Notes: generated from the letters alone by a model not told the origin. 64,000 nucleotides of DNA from Gonapodya sp. JEL0774 (GCA_027604505.1 JADIIX010000025.1:124001-188000); one strand, 5' to 3'; positions 23,606-36,138 are shown, counted from the stretch's first letter. Numbers and translations are program-made.

Positions 23606-24994
23606 ATGGCTCAATCGCATACTGAATCGAAGACAAATGCATTTGACTCGTCGAACGCGACCTTCTTGCACCTCCCGGGCCCTGAGTACAAGCTTGTGGA
23701 TCCTTCGGACATGCCCAGCATTCTTGAGCTTATGCGGGCGCGCTTAAAGGATCCGCCTTACTCCTTTCGACATCCTTTCTTCGATTCGAATCTGGATCGC
23801 GCGCAAGAAGAACTGGAGCTTGTTCGGTTTCTCAGAGCTCGGAAGTATGATGTTGAAAGTGAGGAAACGCCGATCGTGAACCCCAAACCACTCACATGGA
23901 TCTGGACTGGAAATACGTTTTCACAGGAGCATGCAAAATGATTACAGAACACTATCGCTTCCGTTTCGATGTGCTTGGATTAAAGGACAAAGAGTGAGCA
24001 AGTATCAATGATACCCCCGAGCTTTGGAAGAACCTTCTCATCGATCTGCACCTTCCAGAATCCCATACTCCGTCATTCATGACGCTATGGAAACAGGATT
24101 CTTGGTGATTTATCCCACCATGAAAGATCGGGAAGGTCGGCAGATCATCTATGTTCGACCAGGTGAAGCATCTGAGGGTGGCCCACTGTCCCCCAATCAA
24201 GCTGCAAACTGATAAATATGGTCTTAAAGCTAGACTTGACTTCTACAAGCGTGCAGGGATCGACTATGTTCGAGCGCTCTGGGCGTTGGCAAGTTGGGCC
24301 AAGCTCTCTCCTTTGAGAAAGGCCATAATTTCGATTATCGTCGAATCCACAGATGAACAAAACTATCGCTGAGTCAGACGATGTCCAGTTGAATGGTATT
24401 ACACTTTTAAACAACGCCTATGGGGTGACGGTGCGTCGACAGCAGCCCAAACCATTTTGTCCGTGCAGCGTCGTGTTTACCTATCGCAAACTTACTGCTT
24501 TCGAACAGCTCCGAAACTTCAATCCTTCGACAATGAAGCTCATTTTACAAGCTGTTCAAGAGCATCTACCAGTTCGCGTGGTGAATTCCTGACTGACCAT
24601 TTGTTCAGATGAAAGCTTATCACTCTTCTGCAGTCGGGGATGTTTTTGTGCAACGAGCCATTCTTCATTAACATGGTGATGAATTTTATGAAAATATTCA
24701 TGAGAGAGAAGCTAAGACGTAGAATCAGCATTCTTGTAAGTTTCACGACTCACGACTGGTAACTCGGTTTTTCAAGAATGCTCAGACTCCACATGACGCC
24801 ATTCTGATACACAGGGTCACAATGCGCTTCCGGCTCTGAGCTCCCTTCTGCAGTCCTCTGTGACCGGTGAGGAAGGTACCGCAAGGCAGAACACTTTCCG
24901 TGCACGCCTACCAGTGGATTTGGGAGGTACTTTAGACGTAGAAGAGTGGATTCGTACAGGTCAAAATCTTCAAAGAGGACCTTTAGCTCAATGA
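23606..24994 (+). CDS. CRAL-TRIO (Sec14-like) lipid-binding protein 1
   Basis: Eight exons are proposed: 23606-23858, 23927-23993, 24059-24162, 24230-24288, 24353-24424, 24509-24580, 24634-24735 and 24815-24994, giving 302 residues. The CRAL-TRIO N-terminal helices read ELVRFLRARKYDVERA. The lipid-binding domain reads GFLVIYPTMKDREGRQIIY, DVQLNGITLLNNAYG, NFNPSTMKLILQAV, EHLPVRV, FLCNEPFFINMVMNF and FMREKLRRRI. The arrangement resembles clavesin/TTP-type proteins that carry a phosphoinositide or other lipid between membranes. The ligand is unknown. The intron after exon 4 has a GCAAGT donor instead of GT. With it, VRALWAL joins the next exon in frame, and no GT site does so. Confidence 0.82.
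24289..24352 (+). other. Probable GC-AG intron
   Basis: The exon ends TTG|GCAAGT and the intron ends CCACAG. The 64-nt length is typical for this window. The GC at 24289-24290 followed by AAGT matches the strong extended donor consensus seen in known GC-AG introns. Confidence 0.6.
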
Positions 24995-25529
24995 GTTGCC
25001 GCTCAAATGCAGGAAGGATTCATTCAGTGATTTTCGTGTGAGAATGTATATCGTCACAGAATACTGCTCCCGAACTGTACACGGAGGTTTGAATGAGCAA
25101 ACAATAGTTACGAATCGATGCCCACGCCCCACACGATTTGAACGTGCAAAGACGAGGACACCAGGATGCTTGACATTGAGCTCCCAACCGTGCATGTCTG
25201 GATCACCTCGATTTATTTGTTCATCGAACTGGTGTTGGGTGCTTGGGTCAGTTGTTCCACCGCTTTCATTCCACAAGTCCATTCTAGATTTGACAATGTG
25301 TGATACGCACTTTACAAAAAAAGTCAGCCAGAAAGGGGAAACAGAGAGAAGAATTACACCAGCTTATCTGACCAGAGAAACATCTAAGAAATGTGTCGAT
25401 CGGCCGTGTCCTGTGGTTACATAGCCTGGCTGGCATCAAAGTCTCTGGTTGGACCGAGCACAAGAGTGTCTGGACTGTGGTCCTATGTAGACCTTCTATC
25501 CATTCATTCAATTCCCCCGTCGATCTCCG
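24995..25529. other. Intergenic region, 535 bp
   Basis: This lies between the first CRAL-TRIO gene and the Mis14/NSL1-like gene, both on the plus strand. No gene or clear regulatory motif was recognised. Confidence 0.4.
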
Positions 25530-26828
25530 ATGTCAGCGTCTACTTCGTCGAATCCCTTCCCTCAAACTCCCATCGCCCCTCTCCACCTCTCCCGCCGCTC
25601 AATCGTCCCAACCCAATACGAATCCCGAGCTCCCGCAGACCCCAAACCGGAACCTCTCAGGCGGATCGACGTCGATTTCTTGTCGGATGTGCAGCATTTG
25701 CGGAGTCAATTGAAAAAGGACGCGCAGGGGTTTGGGGAGGACCGGATGGTCTTCGGAGAGGGTGAAGCAAGAGATGTGGCAACGGCAGTGGATGAGGTGA
25801 GGATTGCTTCTGTACATGATTCAATAGCTGAAAAAGCTGGAAAGATGATAGTGATTGCGTGATATTTGGTGGAGAGTGGGAGTGCTACGCTGAGCATAGG
25901 AACCGGTTGATCGTGAAGAACCCGCTCTCCACACAGCTTGACTCTATTTTGTGCAGTGATGCTTGTCTTAATAACTCTCCATGATTTTCTGCTCCTGAAA
26001 CAATCGATTCTCACTGTTCCCTGCTTCGACATGTAACCACCTCTGCCAGTGGATAGATCGAATTTTCGAACTCGTGAAGGACAATATTGAAGTGAACGGG
26101 GTTAATTATGACCAAGCTGTGAAAGACGGTCAAGGTACTTTGTGGTAATGATTACGCGGGGTAGTGCTCGTCAAATGGTATCATTGGGTGTTGTCCACTC
26201 TGCAGTCTACGAACCCATTTCCCGCACTCTCCGCACCCGCCTTACCTCCTCGCATGCCCGGCTCGCTGAACTTCATCTTCGCCTCCAAGAAAAGCGCGCT
26301 GCTTACCCTGCAATGGCGGCCCAGCTCACTGCTGATGCGCTGAAGCGAGAAAGTTGGTGTACAGCCATGGGAATGGCTTTTCCAGAAGGGGAGGGAGAGG
26401 GCGACGTCTCTCTAATTGAGGGAGCTTTCGATTTGAAGGAGGTTGCGGAGGAATTTGAGGAAGTGGATGCAATGGTGTCAGGGGAGTTGAGTGAGGTGAG
26501 AGGGCTTCCTGTGTGATTCCAAGTGAGGATATACGCCCAACTCGATCATTATACATCTTTACTATATCGCGATGTCTGCGATGTCTAATTCTGACTCGAC
26601 CGTCCAACTGCACCTCGTGAACATTTCGGGTGCCAGACAATGGTAACGGCAATTTCTCGCCTTGCCAAGGCTAACCAAATCATTCAAGACAAGGGTCTGA
26701 AAGAAGGTTCGCCTGCTCCTCGACCAGCTCTCGTCACTCCAAATAAGGCTGGTGTCCTTCAGGAGCATGGCATGACGCCAAGGACTGCACGAAAACAAAT
26801 CCTCAGGGCAGTGAGAATTGGAAAATGA
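25530..26828 (+). CDS. Mis14/NSL1-like kinetochore protein
   Basis: Exons 25530-25796, 26050-26134, 26206-26495 and 26637-26828 join in phase to give 277 residues. The second exon reads WIDRIFELVKDNIEVNGVNY. The third reads VYEPISRTLRTRL, followed by a helical stretch ending ELHLRLQEKRAAYP. This order, a short helix ending in a VNGxxY motif, then an EP[IF] motif, then a coiled coil ending YP, resembles Mis14/NSL1 of the MIND/Mis12 kinetochore complex. The last exon has a basic end (PRTARKQILRAV). Without that exon the frame would run on to a TGA at 26516, giving a shorter product. The assignment rests on pattern memory and needs a profile search. Confidence 0.55.
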
Positions 26829-26941
26829 AATTCTTAGTATATATTTTTTGTGGGGTATTACAATGAGAATGCTTGTTTGTTTACAGTTTGTACTGTGGAT
26901 TTCAATTGTTATACTTCACCGGTCACCAGTTGCTCGTGGAA

Positions 26942-29900
26942 ATGTCATTCTTTCGATTTCTGCCTGGCCAAGCAGGCAAATCAGATGCAGGAGCACAAGA
27001 AGAGCATCATCGAAAAGAATCGTCACTGCCACCTGTCGTGACTTCGGTTCCCTCAATCACGGTAACAATCGAGGAACATAGCGATGAAGACGAACCTGAA
27101 GAGACTTCCAAAGATGCGCACCCTCACATCTCCGTAGACAGAGGTCTCCTTACACCTCCTGGTACGCAGAGGCGCTCGGGCTCTGCGTGGAATCTCGGCA
27201 CCACCCGTTCGCCCAAGAGGGCCAAGATCGCGAGCTATGTCAGCGCATCTTCCTTCGAGGAGCTCACTGCATCATCTGCGAAGATGGGTGGCACCAACGG
27301 TTTTCGCTTGGACCCAAAGAAGCTCAACTCACTTCATCGTGCGACCTTTACCGGGGACGCGAACCGTGTCTTGGGAATGCTCTTGAAAAAAAAAGACGTG
27401 AATAAACTGGACAAAAACCACGCGTGCTCTGCGACAGCCATTGCTGCGGCTATCGGGCACATGGTAAGCGCAGACTTCCCTCGGGCCGATCGACAGCCTC
27501 ACCTGACATTCACTACTCTCAAAGGGAACACTAGAAGTGCTGTTGGCGAAACGACCGAACATGAACCTTGGTGACCCCGCAGGTCGGACACCGCTTATTT
27601 TGGCTTCAATTGAGGGGCATGTGTCCATTGTAAAGCGACTGATGTAGGAGCGATCGAGTGACCGGTGCCATTTAACGTGACTAAAACAGCCGAACTATTC
27701 GGCAGTAAACAAGGTGCAAATCTTAACATTACAGATCATCTCAAGGCGAGTGCCCTGCACTACGCACTGCTTGTCAACTCGATTTCCGTTGCTACTGCGC
27801 TATTAGAAGCGTGCGCGGACTTCTCAGTGGTCGATAAAGTACTTGTTGTGCGTGCGCATTCCGCTTATTTGGGAGCTGAAGTATCGGTTCCCTATCCCAA
27901 CGTCAGAGCGGCTGCACTCTGCTACATCATGCGGTCCGACTTGACCTAGTTGACCTTGCTTCATTGCTGATTGCACACGGGCATCCAGTTGATGTATTGG
28001 ATCCGAGAAGCAAGTGAGCTAGCTTTGTTTTGTCTTTCTTCGCTAGAAGCAACGTGGTGAGCATACTGTCATTATACGTCTTTAGGACGCCCTTGCACTA
28101 CGCAGTGGAAATGGACTCCGTGAGAAGGCGCCCAAATAGTCCCTATGCTCACTTCAAAGCGTGATACAGCTTATACACTTTGGAATACAGGAGCCGCTCG
28201 TTCACCTTCTGCTAGTAAATGGGGCAGGGTCAGCCCTCTCTGATTCTACTGGGAAGACCCCAATAGAGTATGCTCGCAGATCTGTTGTGTTGGACGCATT
28301 GACCCAAAGTTTATGTAAGTGGGAGGTCCTACGCAATTGTATTGCGAATCAACGTTTTGAATGCTTCCGTCCAGTCAAGCATGAATCGGTTGCACAACCC
28401 AGCTCTGTTGATACATCTGGATTTTTGCCACATATTCGAAGATCCTCGTCTAGTGACAAGGCGCAAAGTGATGCTCAACCTCGCGCAAGCATGAACATTC
28501 CGAACCCCCTCACCATTTCGCAATCAAGTACCCGCGGTGATCGACCAACTATCGTCGGTTCTATTGCCAGCGATCCGGTCGGTGACTCGGAGTTCGAGGA
28601 TACTCTCGGGCAAGTTCAGGTGGTGGGAAGCTTGTCATCGCTCAATACAGCGAAGGGGGGTGGTGTTGTCTCTCAACAACTATGTGCACAACCTGATGGC
28701 GGTATCATATCGGATGATGTTGCCAAAGCAAGTGCACATGCTGAAGAAGCTCTTTCACCAGGTAAACAAAGTTCGGGATCAACAGTAAGTGGTAGATGCA
28801 GTTTGTGCCTCCTGCAGCGGATGTATCTTTGCCCGCCCTACACTATCAGGTTCTTAGTGTCCCCATTCCACCTACTATCACTCGCTCGCCTGTAATCCAT
28901 TCCCGACGCCCACACACTAGATCTCGGTCTGTGGATTGGGCACCGCCCTCCGGTAGCAACGCTGCTCCAACCATTCATGAGGTGAAGATACCGGCTTCTC
29001 CAGAATCAATTAAACTGAGCCAATTGCTGATTGAAGAGTTGGAAAGGCTGGATGCCGCAGATATCACTGGGCCCATTGTTTATACTGTGAGAACTGTGTG
29101 ATCTGTGCGCATGTAGAGATGCTAATTCTTTTCAAATTACAGAACAACGACAACCTCCGCTCAACGACATGTACACTCCCACGAACTATAGAATCATGTG
29201 ACCCAGCGTTGGAACCGCGAGAAGATATTTCAAACTCAGGCAATTCCTCGGAGGAACTTCCTACAACCATGCTGGATGATCTTGAGGAGCCGGCACCAAT
29301 GGAAGCGTCAATTGGAGTTGAACGTTCAAAGTATTCTAGAGGGGCAGTCTTTCGACGTCGGTGGTCTTCCTTGTCAACGCTATCGAACTCCGTGAAATCT
29401 GCGTCGACCGTTGACACTGCGCGGTGGAAGTCTCAAACAGTGAAAATTGATATTTTAAGCGAGAATGAAGATAATCACCCCCCGATTGACAACGAGTGTT
29501 CTCCGGGTGGTTCCGGGGAGAACGTCAGGTCGGAGATGTTTGAAAGTGCCCTTCAACGTCTACCGTTGAAAGATAGTAGTAGCATTCACACCCGGCCATC
29601 TTCATCCTCATCGAAAAGCTCAGCAAGTAAAGCTGGCATAGATACGACGTTTATTGGGTTTTCCGTTGATGAACTTTCTGAAAAGGACCAATTGCGACGA
29701 TACAAAGAAGCGTACGGTGCTCAATTCGCCGAGCTTACGACGATTATATCGGAGTTAATGAATAACGTTGGAGTGTCGCGACAAGAATGGCAGTCTCTCG
29801 GACCAACGACAACAGAGCAGGTGAACTCGGACCCTGGTGCCGGCATTCCTGGTTTCCTTCGAATGAAAAACTCCATGCATCGACTGAAAGAACACTTTAC

Positions 29901-32283
29901 TGCCATCAGAGAAGAACGAGATACAGTTGTTCTTGCGTTGCGGGACCGCGAAGAAAGGTTTCAGGCTCTTGCCGAGCAGATGGTCTCTTTTGAGAACCGG
30001 GCAGAGTCGGAGAAGCAAACCCTTGTCATGGAGTACGAAGGTCGCTTGCATACAGCGCTTAGTGATGCAGCAGAGAAATCTGCTGAGTTTGATCACAGAG
30101 CCATAGAATACCAGGTGACACTTGAGGATCTGAAGACTCAAGTCGCCCGCTTCCAAGTCGCACTGTCCGATCTCAAATCCCAAGTAGCTGATCGTGATAC
30201 TCATGTAACAGCACTTGAAGGTACTCTCTCCAATGAAGGAAGGAGGCTGGCGCTTGCTGAGCTGCGCCGAGCCCACCTCGAGGAACGGGTTGCGGCCTTG
30301 ATGGCTGAGCTCAGTGTGGCGGAAAGCACAGCGAAAGACGCGACTTTAACAATTGAGAACTTGAGAATACAGATGAACAGCTTGAAGTCTTCGAACGCAG
30401 AACTCGAAGCTCGTATTAAGGACGCTGACTTTATGGAGGAACGAGTGAAACTGGTGACATCGGATTTGGAGTCCCGGCGCCTTTCGGAGGTTGAGCACCT
30501 CCATCGAGAGCTCAATGCGACGCAGCAAATGCTCTCGGTGCGAAACCAGATGATTGAGGATCTGAGGTTCCAACTTGGGCGAACTGTAGCTGGCATTGGA
30601 TTATCAACTGCAGAGAGGCCGAATCCGGCTAGATGGCACGTTGATATCAACGAAGAACTCATCGAGGTGATGTCTGCTCAATGGGTTTATTGGTTACTCC
30701 CACACCTCTCACAGTTTGTTCAACAGCGATACGCCAGCGAGGTGGACACACTGCGCCACCAACTTGCTGATCAAAAAGCGCTCATGCTAACACGGGAAGC
30801 TCAGAGTATTACTGTTCTCAGTAAGATAGAAGAGAGAGCGACCAGTCTTCGCGAAGAGAACACATTTCTCACCTGTACTGTGGAAAATCTGAAAGAGTTC
30901 TCAAAACAGATTGCAGACCAGCTGAAGGAGCGCGAGGATGATTCGCTTAAGAGAGATATCCAGCTTATGTCAACCAGGGGGGAAGTATTGCAGCAGGAAA
31001 ATAGGATAAAGGACCTGTTGGCAGAGATCGATGGACTGAGGATTCGCTGGGAGCAAACGCGAACGGATCTGGATTCAGCTTCGCAGCACATTGCAAGCCT
31101 TGAAACATCCCGAAATTTGCTTTTGAACAAGATTGACGAATCAAATCGGGTCTTGCTAGCGAAGTCCATGGAAGCCGAGGAGCTTGGTACTAGATTAACA
31201 GACGCTAACGAACGGGAGGAGGTCGCACTGAACAAACTTGCAACATCTGAAACTGAGGTACTGCGACTGTGTAGTGAGCTGCAAATCTGTAACCGTGATG
31301 CTGTTGAGGGACGGGAAACGCGGCAACGATTGGAGACAGAGGCTGCACGACTGAAAGCAAAATCGGCTGATCTGGAGCAACAACTGCTTCTCTATGGAGA
31401 AGAACCCAGATCAAAGCTCATGTTTGTGATGAAAGAAGTGGAGCGATTGCAAGTGGTGGAAAAGCATTCCGAGGAGCTCCGGGTTCTCTGTGAGAATTTG
31501 GAAAAAGACCTCGAATTGATGCGACTTAAGGTCGCAAAAATGACAGACTCGGAGTTCTTCATGGGATCCGTGATTCAGCACTTTATAGAGGCTTTCACAC
31601 TGACTTTTTGCCAACAGGAACCTCAGAGCGTGCCAGATGATAGATCGTTACAACAGTTCCTCGAAATTTCGATGCTGGAATATATGGAATCCACTCTGCC
31701 TCCCGTCCAACTGTTGCGACTCGCTGAGATAGATGACTTGATACGCACAATGGGCGGACAAGTTTTTGGATTGGCTCATTTTGCGAAAGAAACCAGCACA
31801 GCCGAATTTGAGGGGCAATGGGCGCATTTACATTCTCAGATGATCTGTCTAGTGGACCGTGATACTTTGAGTCACAGAATCTATGATCTCCTGATGGTTG
31901 TTGCGTCATCGTGGAAACAACGACGAGACGAGGCTATCGCGAAAGTTGGCCCGGCGCTTTCAACTCTCGGGAAGCTTCGATCCACCATGTATCGTCTGCT
32001 TACGACCGCCAGCAATACTACTTTATCAGTTCAGACCACCAGCGAATCAGAGAAAGCCGCACTTTCTGAGAAGAATAAGGCTCTCTCGGAATTGGTGAGG
32101 ACCTTAAAGTCCGAAGGGGACAAAACACTTAAGGCGCTCAAGAGACAGGAGAGTAAGATTCGTACATTGGAAGAGGGAAGGTTGAGAATGCTGAACTTGA
32201 TCATGGAACTGAGGAAGGCCAGTGTTCCAAAAGAGTTGAGAGGGATAGAAGTGACAGAAGACATCGAGTGGGAGCCATACTGA
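26942..32283 (+). CDS. Ankyrin-repeat and long coiled-coil protein
   Basis: Nine exons join in phase: 26942-27463, 27525-27643, 27706-27838, 27907-28013, 28086-28119, 28191-28314, 28375-28784, 28850-29086 and 29143-32283, giving 1608 residues. Ankyrin repeats run from about residue 121 to 340 (NSLHRATFTGDANRVLGML, GRTPLILASIEGHVSIV, SALHYALLVNSISVATALL, TPLHYAVEMDSEPLVHLLL). A Ser/Pro-rich linker follows. From about residue 730 the sequence is almost continuous coiled coil rich in Glu, Leu, Arg and Gln, all inside the last 3.1-kb exon. The architecture recalls ANKRD26-type proteins of the centriole distal appendage, but no signature beyond the architecture was seen. Other ankyrin/coiled-coil scaffolds are possible. 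Confidence 0.78.
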
Positions 32284-32516
32284 TGCGTTATTTAAATTCT
32301 GATATGTAGATAGTGTTCATAAGCATTGTGAGCAAGGTCACCGTAGTATCCAACCATAACATGTTGTGCACCCAAAATTCGGGAAGTTTCACCTATGTGG
32401 TGACCAAAACGTTATCTACAGTGAACTGTACACGTAATCGGAAGTCAAAGTGCTAAGGTCCTTCACAAAAACAGAGAAATAGATTCCAGAGTACGTGAAG
32501 TTCTTCCAACTCTCCC

Positions 32517-35500
32517 TTATTCCATCACCACGACTCCATCCATAATTTCATCCACTTCGGCATCTCTCAGCAGCGCTTCCACTACCCTTTCAACCCGTCC
32601 ACCATAGCTTTCAAGTAGCTCAGGAAGTGAAGGACCCCTGGGGTTGGCACGAAAGCCCATGGACTCCAAGGCTTGTACTGCTTCAGCGTATGATGTGGAG
32701 GAATGTGGACTAGCAGGGTGCAGTTGATTTGTTGTGGGTTCGCTCATTTCAGCAGGAGGAAAGCCGCCAGGCACCTCTCTCCCAACAGCGTCTTCCGTGC
32801 CATGATCCAATCTATCAGGATCACTCTCGCAAGCATTGATATCACCCCTTCTTCTGCTCCTTTCTCTCTCTTTCTCCCTCTCCCGCTCTAGAACCCAAGC
32901 CGCCCTTCCCCGCTCAACCCTTTCTCTCTCTCGCTCTACCCGTTCCCTGGCTACTTCGGCACGTTCTCTTGCGGCTTCGGCTCGCTCTCTCTCCCTGTCC
33001 ATTCGATCCACTCGACGATCCAGTCTCCGTTCGTGCCGACCTCCCCGGCGAGATCCACAAGCAGAAGCACCAGGTGTAAAAGTCGTTTGTGGTCCACCAC
33101 CCTGCTGCAACTGTGACAACTCATACGCGGTGCCATTTTGCACCGGAAACGCTCCTGGTATAGGCGTGCTCCAACTACCCGCTGTGCTGCCATGAGAATC
33201 TACTTCACCATCATCCACCCGCCGTCCCGGCCCAGCTTGAGCCCACGAACTGACTCCAGTGGCGGCTCCGACTGGATTTGGTGAACCCCAGAAGTGTGGT
33301 TGTGGACGCGGTTGCTCCATCCAAAACGCAGCGGCAGGGTGATGGGGAGGAACTGGCGGCACAGGGGGTAGAGGCGGCATCGGGGGCATCGGTGGCATCG
33401 GGGCCATGGGTGGCATCGGAGGCATGGGGACACCAGGGTATATGCGCGTTCTTGGTGGCGACGAAGAAGTCGGTCCAGGCGGCCCTTGTTCGACTGATGG
33501 TGGACTAAGTGGGGCAGTCAAGTCCTTTTCTTTGGTCGCGACTCCCTGCTTAGCCCCACGGGTATTGTCCGCTCCATCAACCTCACCCTCACCAGCAACC
33601 ACAGACATCCACCCAGGCCATGCACCTGGCACAGATGGAGGAACGCCTCCACCGAACATGCCCATTGCTGGCCTTCCCACCCAGTGCGGCCGTCCTCCCC
33701 ATCCACGCCCACCTTGAAAGTGATGGTGGTGGGCATGTGGGTTGCTCCAATCCTTCGTGTGATGCAGGTGTGCGAAGGCACGGTCGGCATGGGCCTGGGA
33801 GTGGGCGTCACGAGCGGCAGCCGCAGCCGCGGCGGCATACTGAGCCCATGTATTCCACTGTGCAGACCATTGAGCCGCAAAAGGGGGCATTGCAGCCTGT
33901 GAATTTCGCTCTTGGTCGGTATGCCCTGCGGCTCCTTGAGCCTGCAGCGGGATTTGGTCGGAATTTGGCGGTTGCGGTTGGAGTGATGCGATGGACGAGG
34001 AAATAGTCTGTGCGATATCTACAGCCCTAGCTGAGATAGCCCGAACGATCCCCTCTGCGCACCCACGTGCATCAACCGTAGGACATACTGGGCCCACGAC
34101 GGTGGCTGTGTTCGGCGGAGGGGAGGTTTCTGTCGATTGTGGCTCTTGTTCGGGGTTCTGTTGTCGCGCTCGTAGTTGGTCGGCGAAACTTTCGAGCTGT
34201 TTGCGTGCAGTGTCGAGGGACACAGAGGTAGTGGCGCCAGAGGACATGACCTTGAATGAGGGGGCGAGGAGGGGGGAAACGAAATTTGAACATCACAAGG
34301 GTCGGCCACAAAGATTTGGAGAAAAGACTTTTCCCTTCGGCGGAAAACTAACCTGTTGAGCAAATTCGTGCACCTGATCCATCAATTCCGGTTCCGCATC
34401 AAAAACCCATTTATGCTGTGCAACCAAGTCCGCCAACTCGTTGAAAAAATGCTCGTTGGGGCTCGAGATAGTGGTTCCAATCGAGGAGGTCACGCTATTC
34501 GTGGGACCGGCTTTCTCAGAGGGTGTGGACTCCGAGATTGACATGCGGGAGGCCGGCCGACCGACAGGTATGGCATTTGCAGGTTCGTCTGGTAATGCAT
34601 CTCTACCGCCTACACGAATTTCTGACGGTGGGGGTGCGGTGATATCCATATCCATGGAGGTTTGGTTGTGCAGAGAGATCGGAACTGGATTTCGACTGGT
34701 TGGTACAGCAGCACCGTGTTCCGTGGTAGGAGGTAGTCGGGTGATGGACAATCGAGAGAGATCCAGTTGTGGTGGTTGAGGCACGACTTGTGGTGCGGGT
34801 GGAATAGGCTGCGGGTTCGCAGGCACCGAAGCATCGAATTTGAGGGTGATGAGGTGGGGCCCAGGTTTTGACGAGGAAACTGACGGCCCAGATATCTGGA
34901 GTGCAATTAGGTCATTTAGTTCACGATCGGATGAGAGGGTGACGGGGTCACCTAAGGGTCAGGGGGAAGGGATGGCGAGAGCGTTAGCAACGGACAATCG
35001 TGCAGTCCGAACCGAACCAAAGTCCAAAGCTAGCATCTCCACCATTCCAGCAAAGGTCCTTTGAAATGCAGGCGAGCTCTACAATTTCACCTTCTGGGCA
35101 TCTGGTCTCTGTTGGTCAAATGCGTCTCTGGGATGCAAAACTCTCCCAACACTAGGTATAGCTTCTCGCCCACTGATGCCAATCATCATTGGTAGCGTCA
35201 GTCGTTAATTTTGATATGTTTGGTCAATGCCAGTGATTTGCTCCAACATTCCCACATGCCAATGAAAGTACTCTCAGGTGAGCCAAATTGTAAAATGCGA
35301 CACGTACCATCCTCGTCCAGATAGGTGACAAACAAGCTGGTACCTTGGGCGATGCCGTGAACTGATTTAATGTTTGCCTCCAGGTCTGACCAGCGATACG
35401 AGAACGCCGATGAAACTGGACTCGACGAGCCCACGCCGTCGGCAGGAAGCAGGATAAACTTCCTAATAGATCCACCAAAAGTGACCTTTACGGTCAAAGT

Positions 35501-35521
35501 GTGCGACGTATTTGTCGCCAT
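32517..35521 (-). CDS. PB1-UBA domain protein (p62/NBR1-like layout), apparent 1-nt frame conflict
   Basis: Exons are 35521-35308, 34952-34353 and 34250-32517, about 848 residues. The N-terminus looks like a PB1 domain: TLTVKVTFGGSIRKFILLP, then RWSDLEANI and FVTYLDEDG. Exon 2 first reads DPVTLSSDRE, the expected acidic PB1 end, then meets a stop. LNDLIALQ and the rest lie in a frame one base away. The middle is rich in Ser and Pro. Later parts hold a His-rich patch, repeated PMPPMPP and an Arg/Glu-rich charged helix. The C-terminus ends in a UBA-like domain with VQALESMGFRANP. PB1 plus UBA is the frame of autophagy receptors such as p62, but no ZZ zinc finger was found. Confidence 0.7.
33349..33431 (-). 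repeat. Low-complexity repeat coding for Pro/Met-rich tract
   Basis: Degenerate 9-base units (GGCATCGGG, GGCATCGGT and variants) repeat in tandem within the PB1-UBA gene. They encode PMPPMPPMAPMPPMPP-type sequence on the minus strand. Confidence 0.6.
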
Positions 35522-36138
35522 AATCTGTTGCTTCAAAGGGGTGAAGATTCGCCTGAGCAAATGCAACTGGAGGTGTGGAAGCGATTGCCAGAAGTACACG
35601 GAGCGACACACGTAACAGTGTGAGAAGGATAGAAAGTCTTTGACACCAAAATCAGGCGAGGAAATAGTCAGTTGCGATTTCGCTGTTGCTGTTGTTTTTC
35701 GGCTCTCGTTTGCTGGTTGCGTTATGCCGGGCTGCACGGGAAAATGGTTCTGCCACCAGTCCACAACAACAAAACCTCTGTTTCGCCCAAGAATTCCACT
35801 TTCTTCCACATCATTCTTTCTCTACGAATTGACTGTATATGATATTGAGCATCATAAAGGTGCGTTCCTTTCGTTTCTTGCATTCCACATTAGTAGACAT
35901 TTTACTGTCTTTGCCGCCGAGTACATATAATACTGGAGCTCTTTCCTTATATTATTACAGTAATTGCCCTCCACTCGCTGCTGTCCTCACTGGAGCGTCA
36001 TGTTGTCCTGGCTTTTGCTTTCCCACTTTATATAAACATTGCGCTGGAGAATCAAATTGGTGTACGTAAATTTTCCACTGCAGCTATCCAATTACTTATC
36101 AGTAACAGAGAAGGGTGTTATTTGACCGGCATGGGCAA
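35522..36138. other. Divergent promoter region, PB1-UBA gene / kinase
   Basis: These 617 bases separate two divergent genes. A TATATAAA at 36029-36036 lies 103 bases before the kinase ATG. No gene was seen. Confidence 0.4.
36029..36036 (+). promoter_or_regulatory. Candidate TATA box of the CAMK-type kinase gene
   Basis: TATATAAA lies about 100 bases upstream of the ATG at 36139, on the plus strand. Confidence 0.4.

Noticed and set aside
28161-28895. A 244-residue plus-strand frame as a separate gene.
   Set aside because: It is the unspliced reading of exons 6-7 of the ankyrin/coiled-coil gene. Splicing gives a phase-consistent longer protein.
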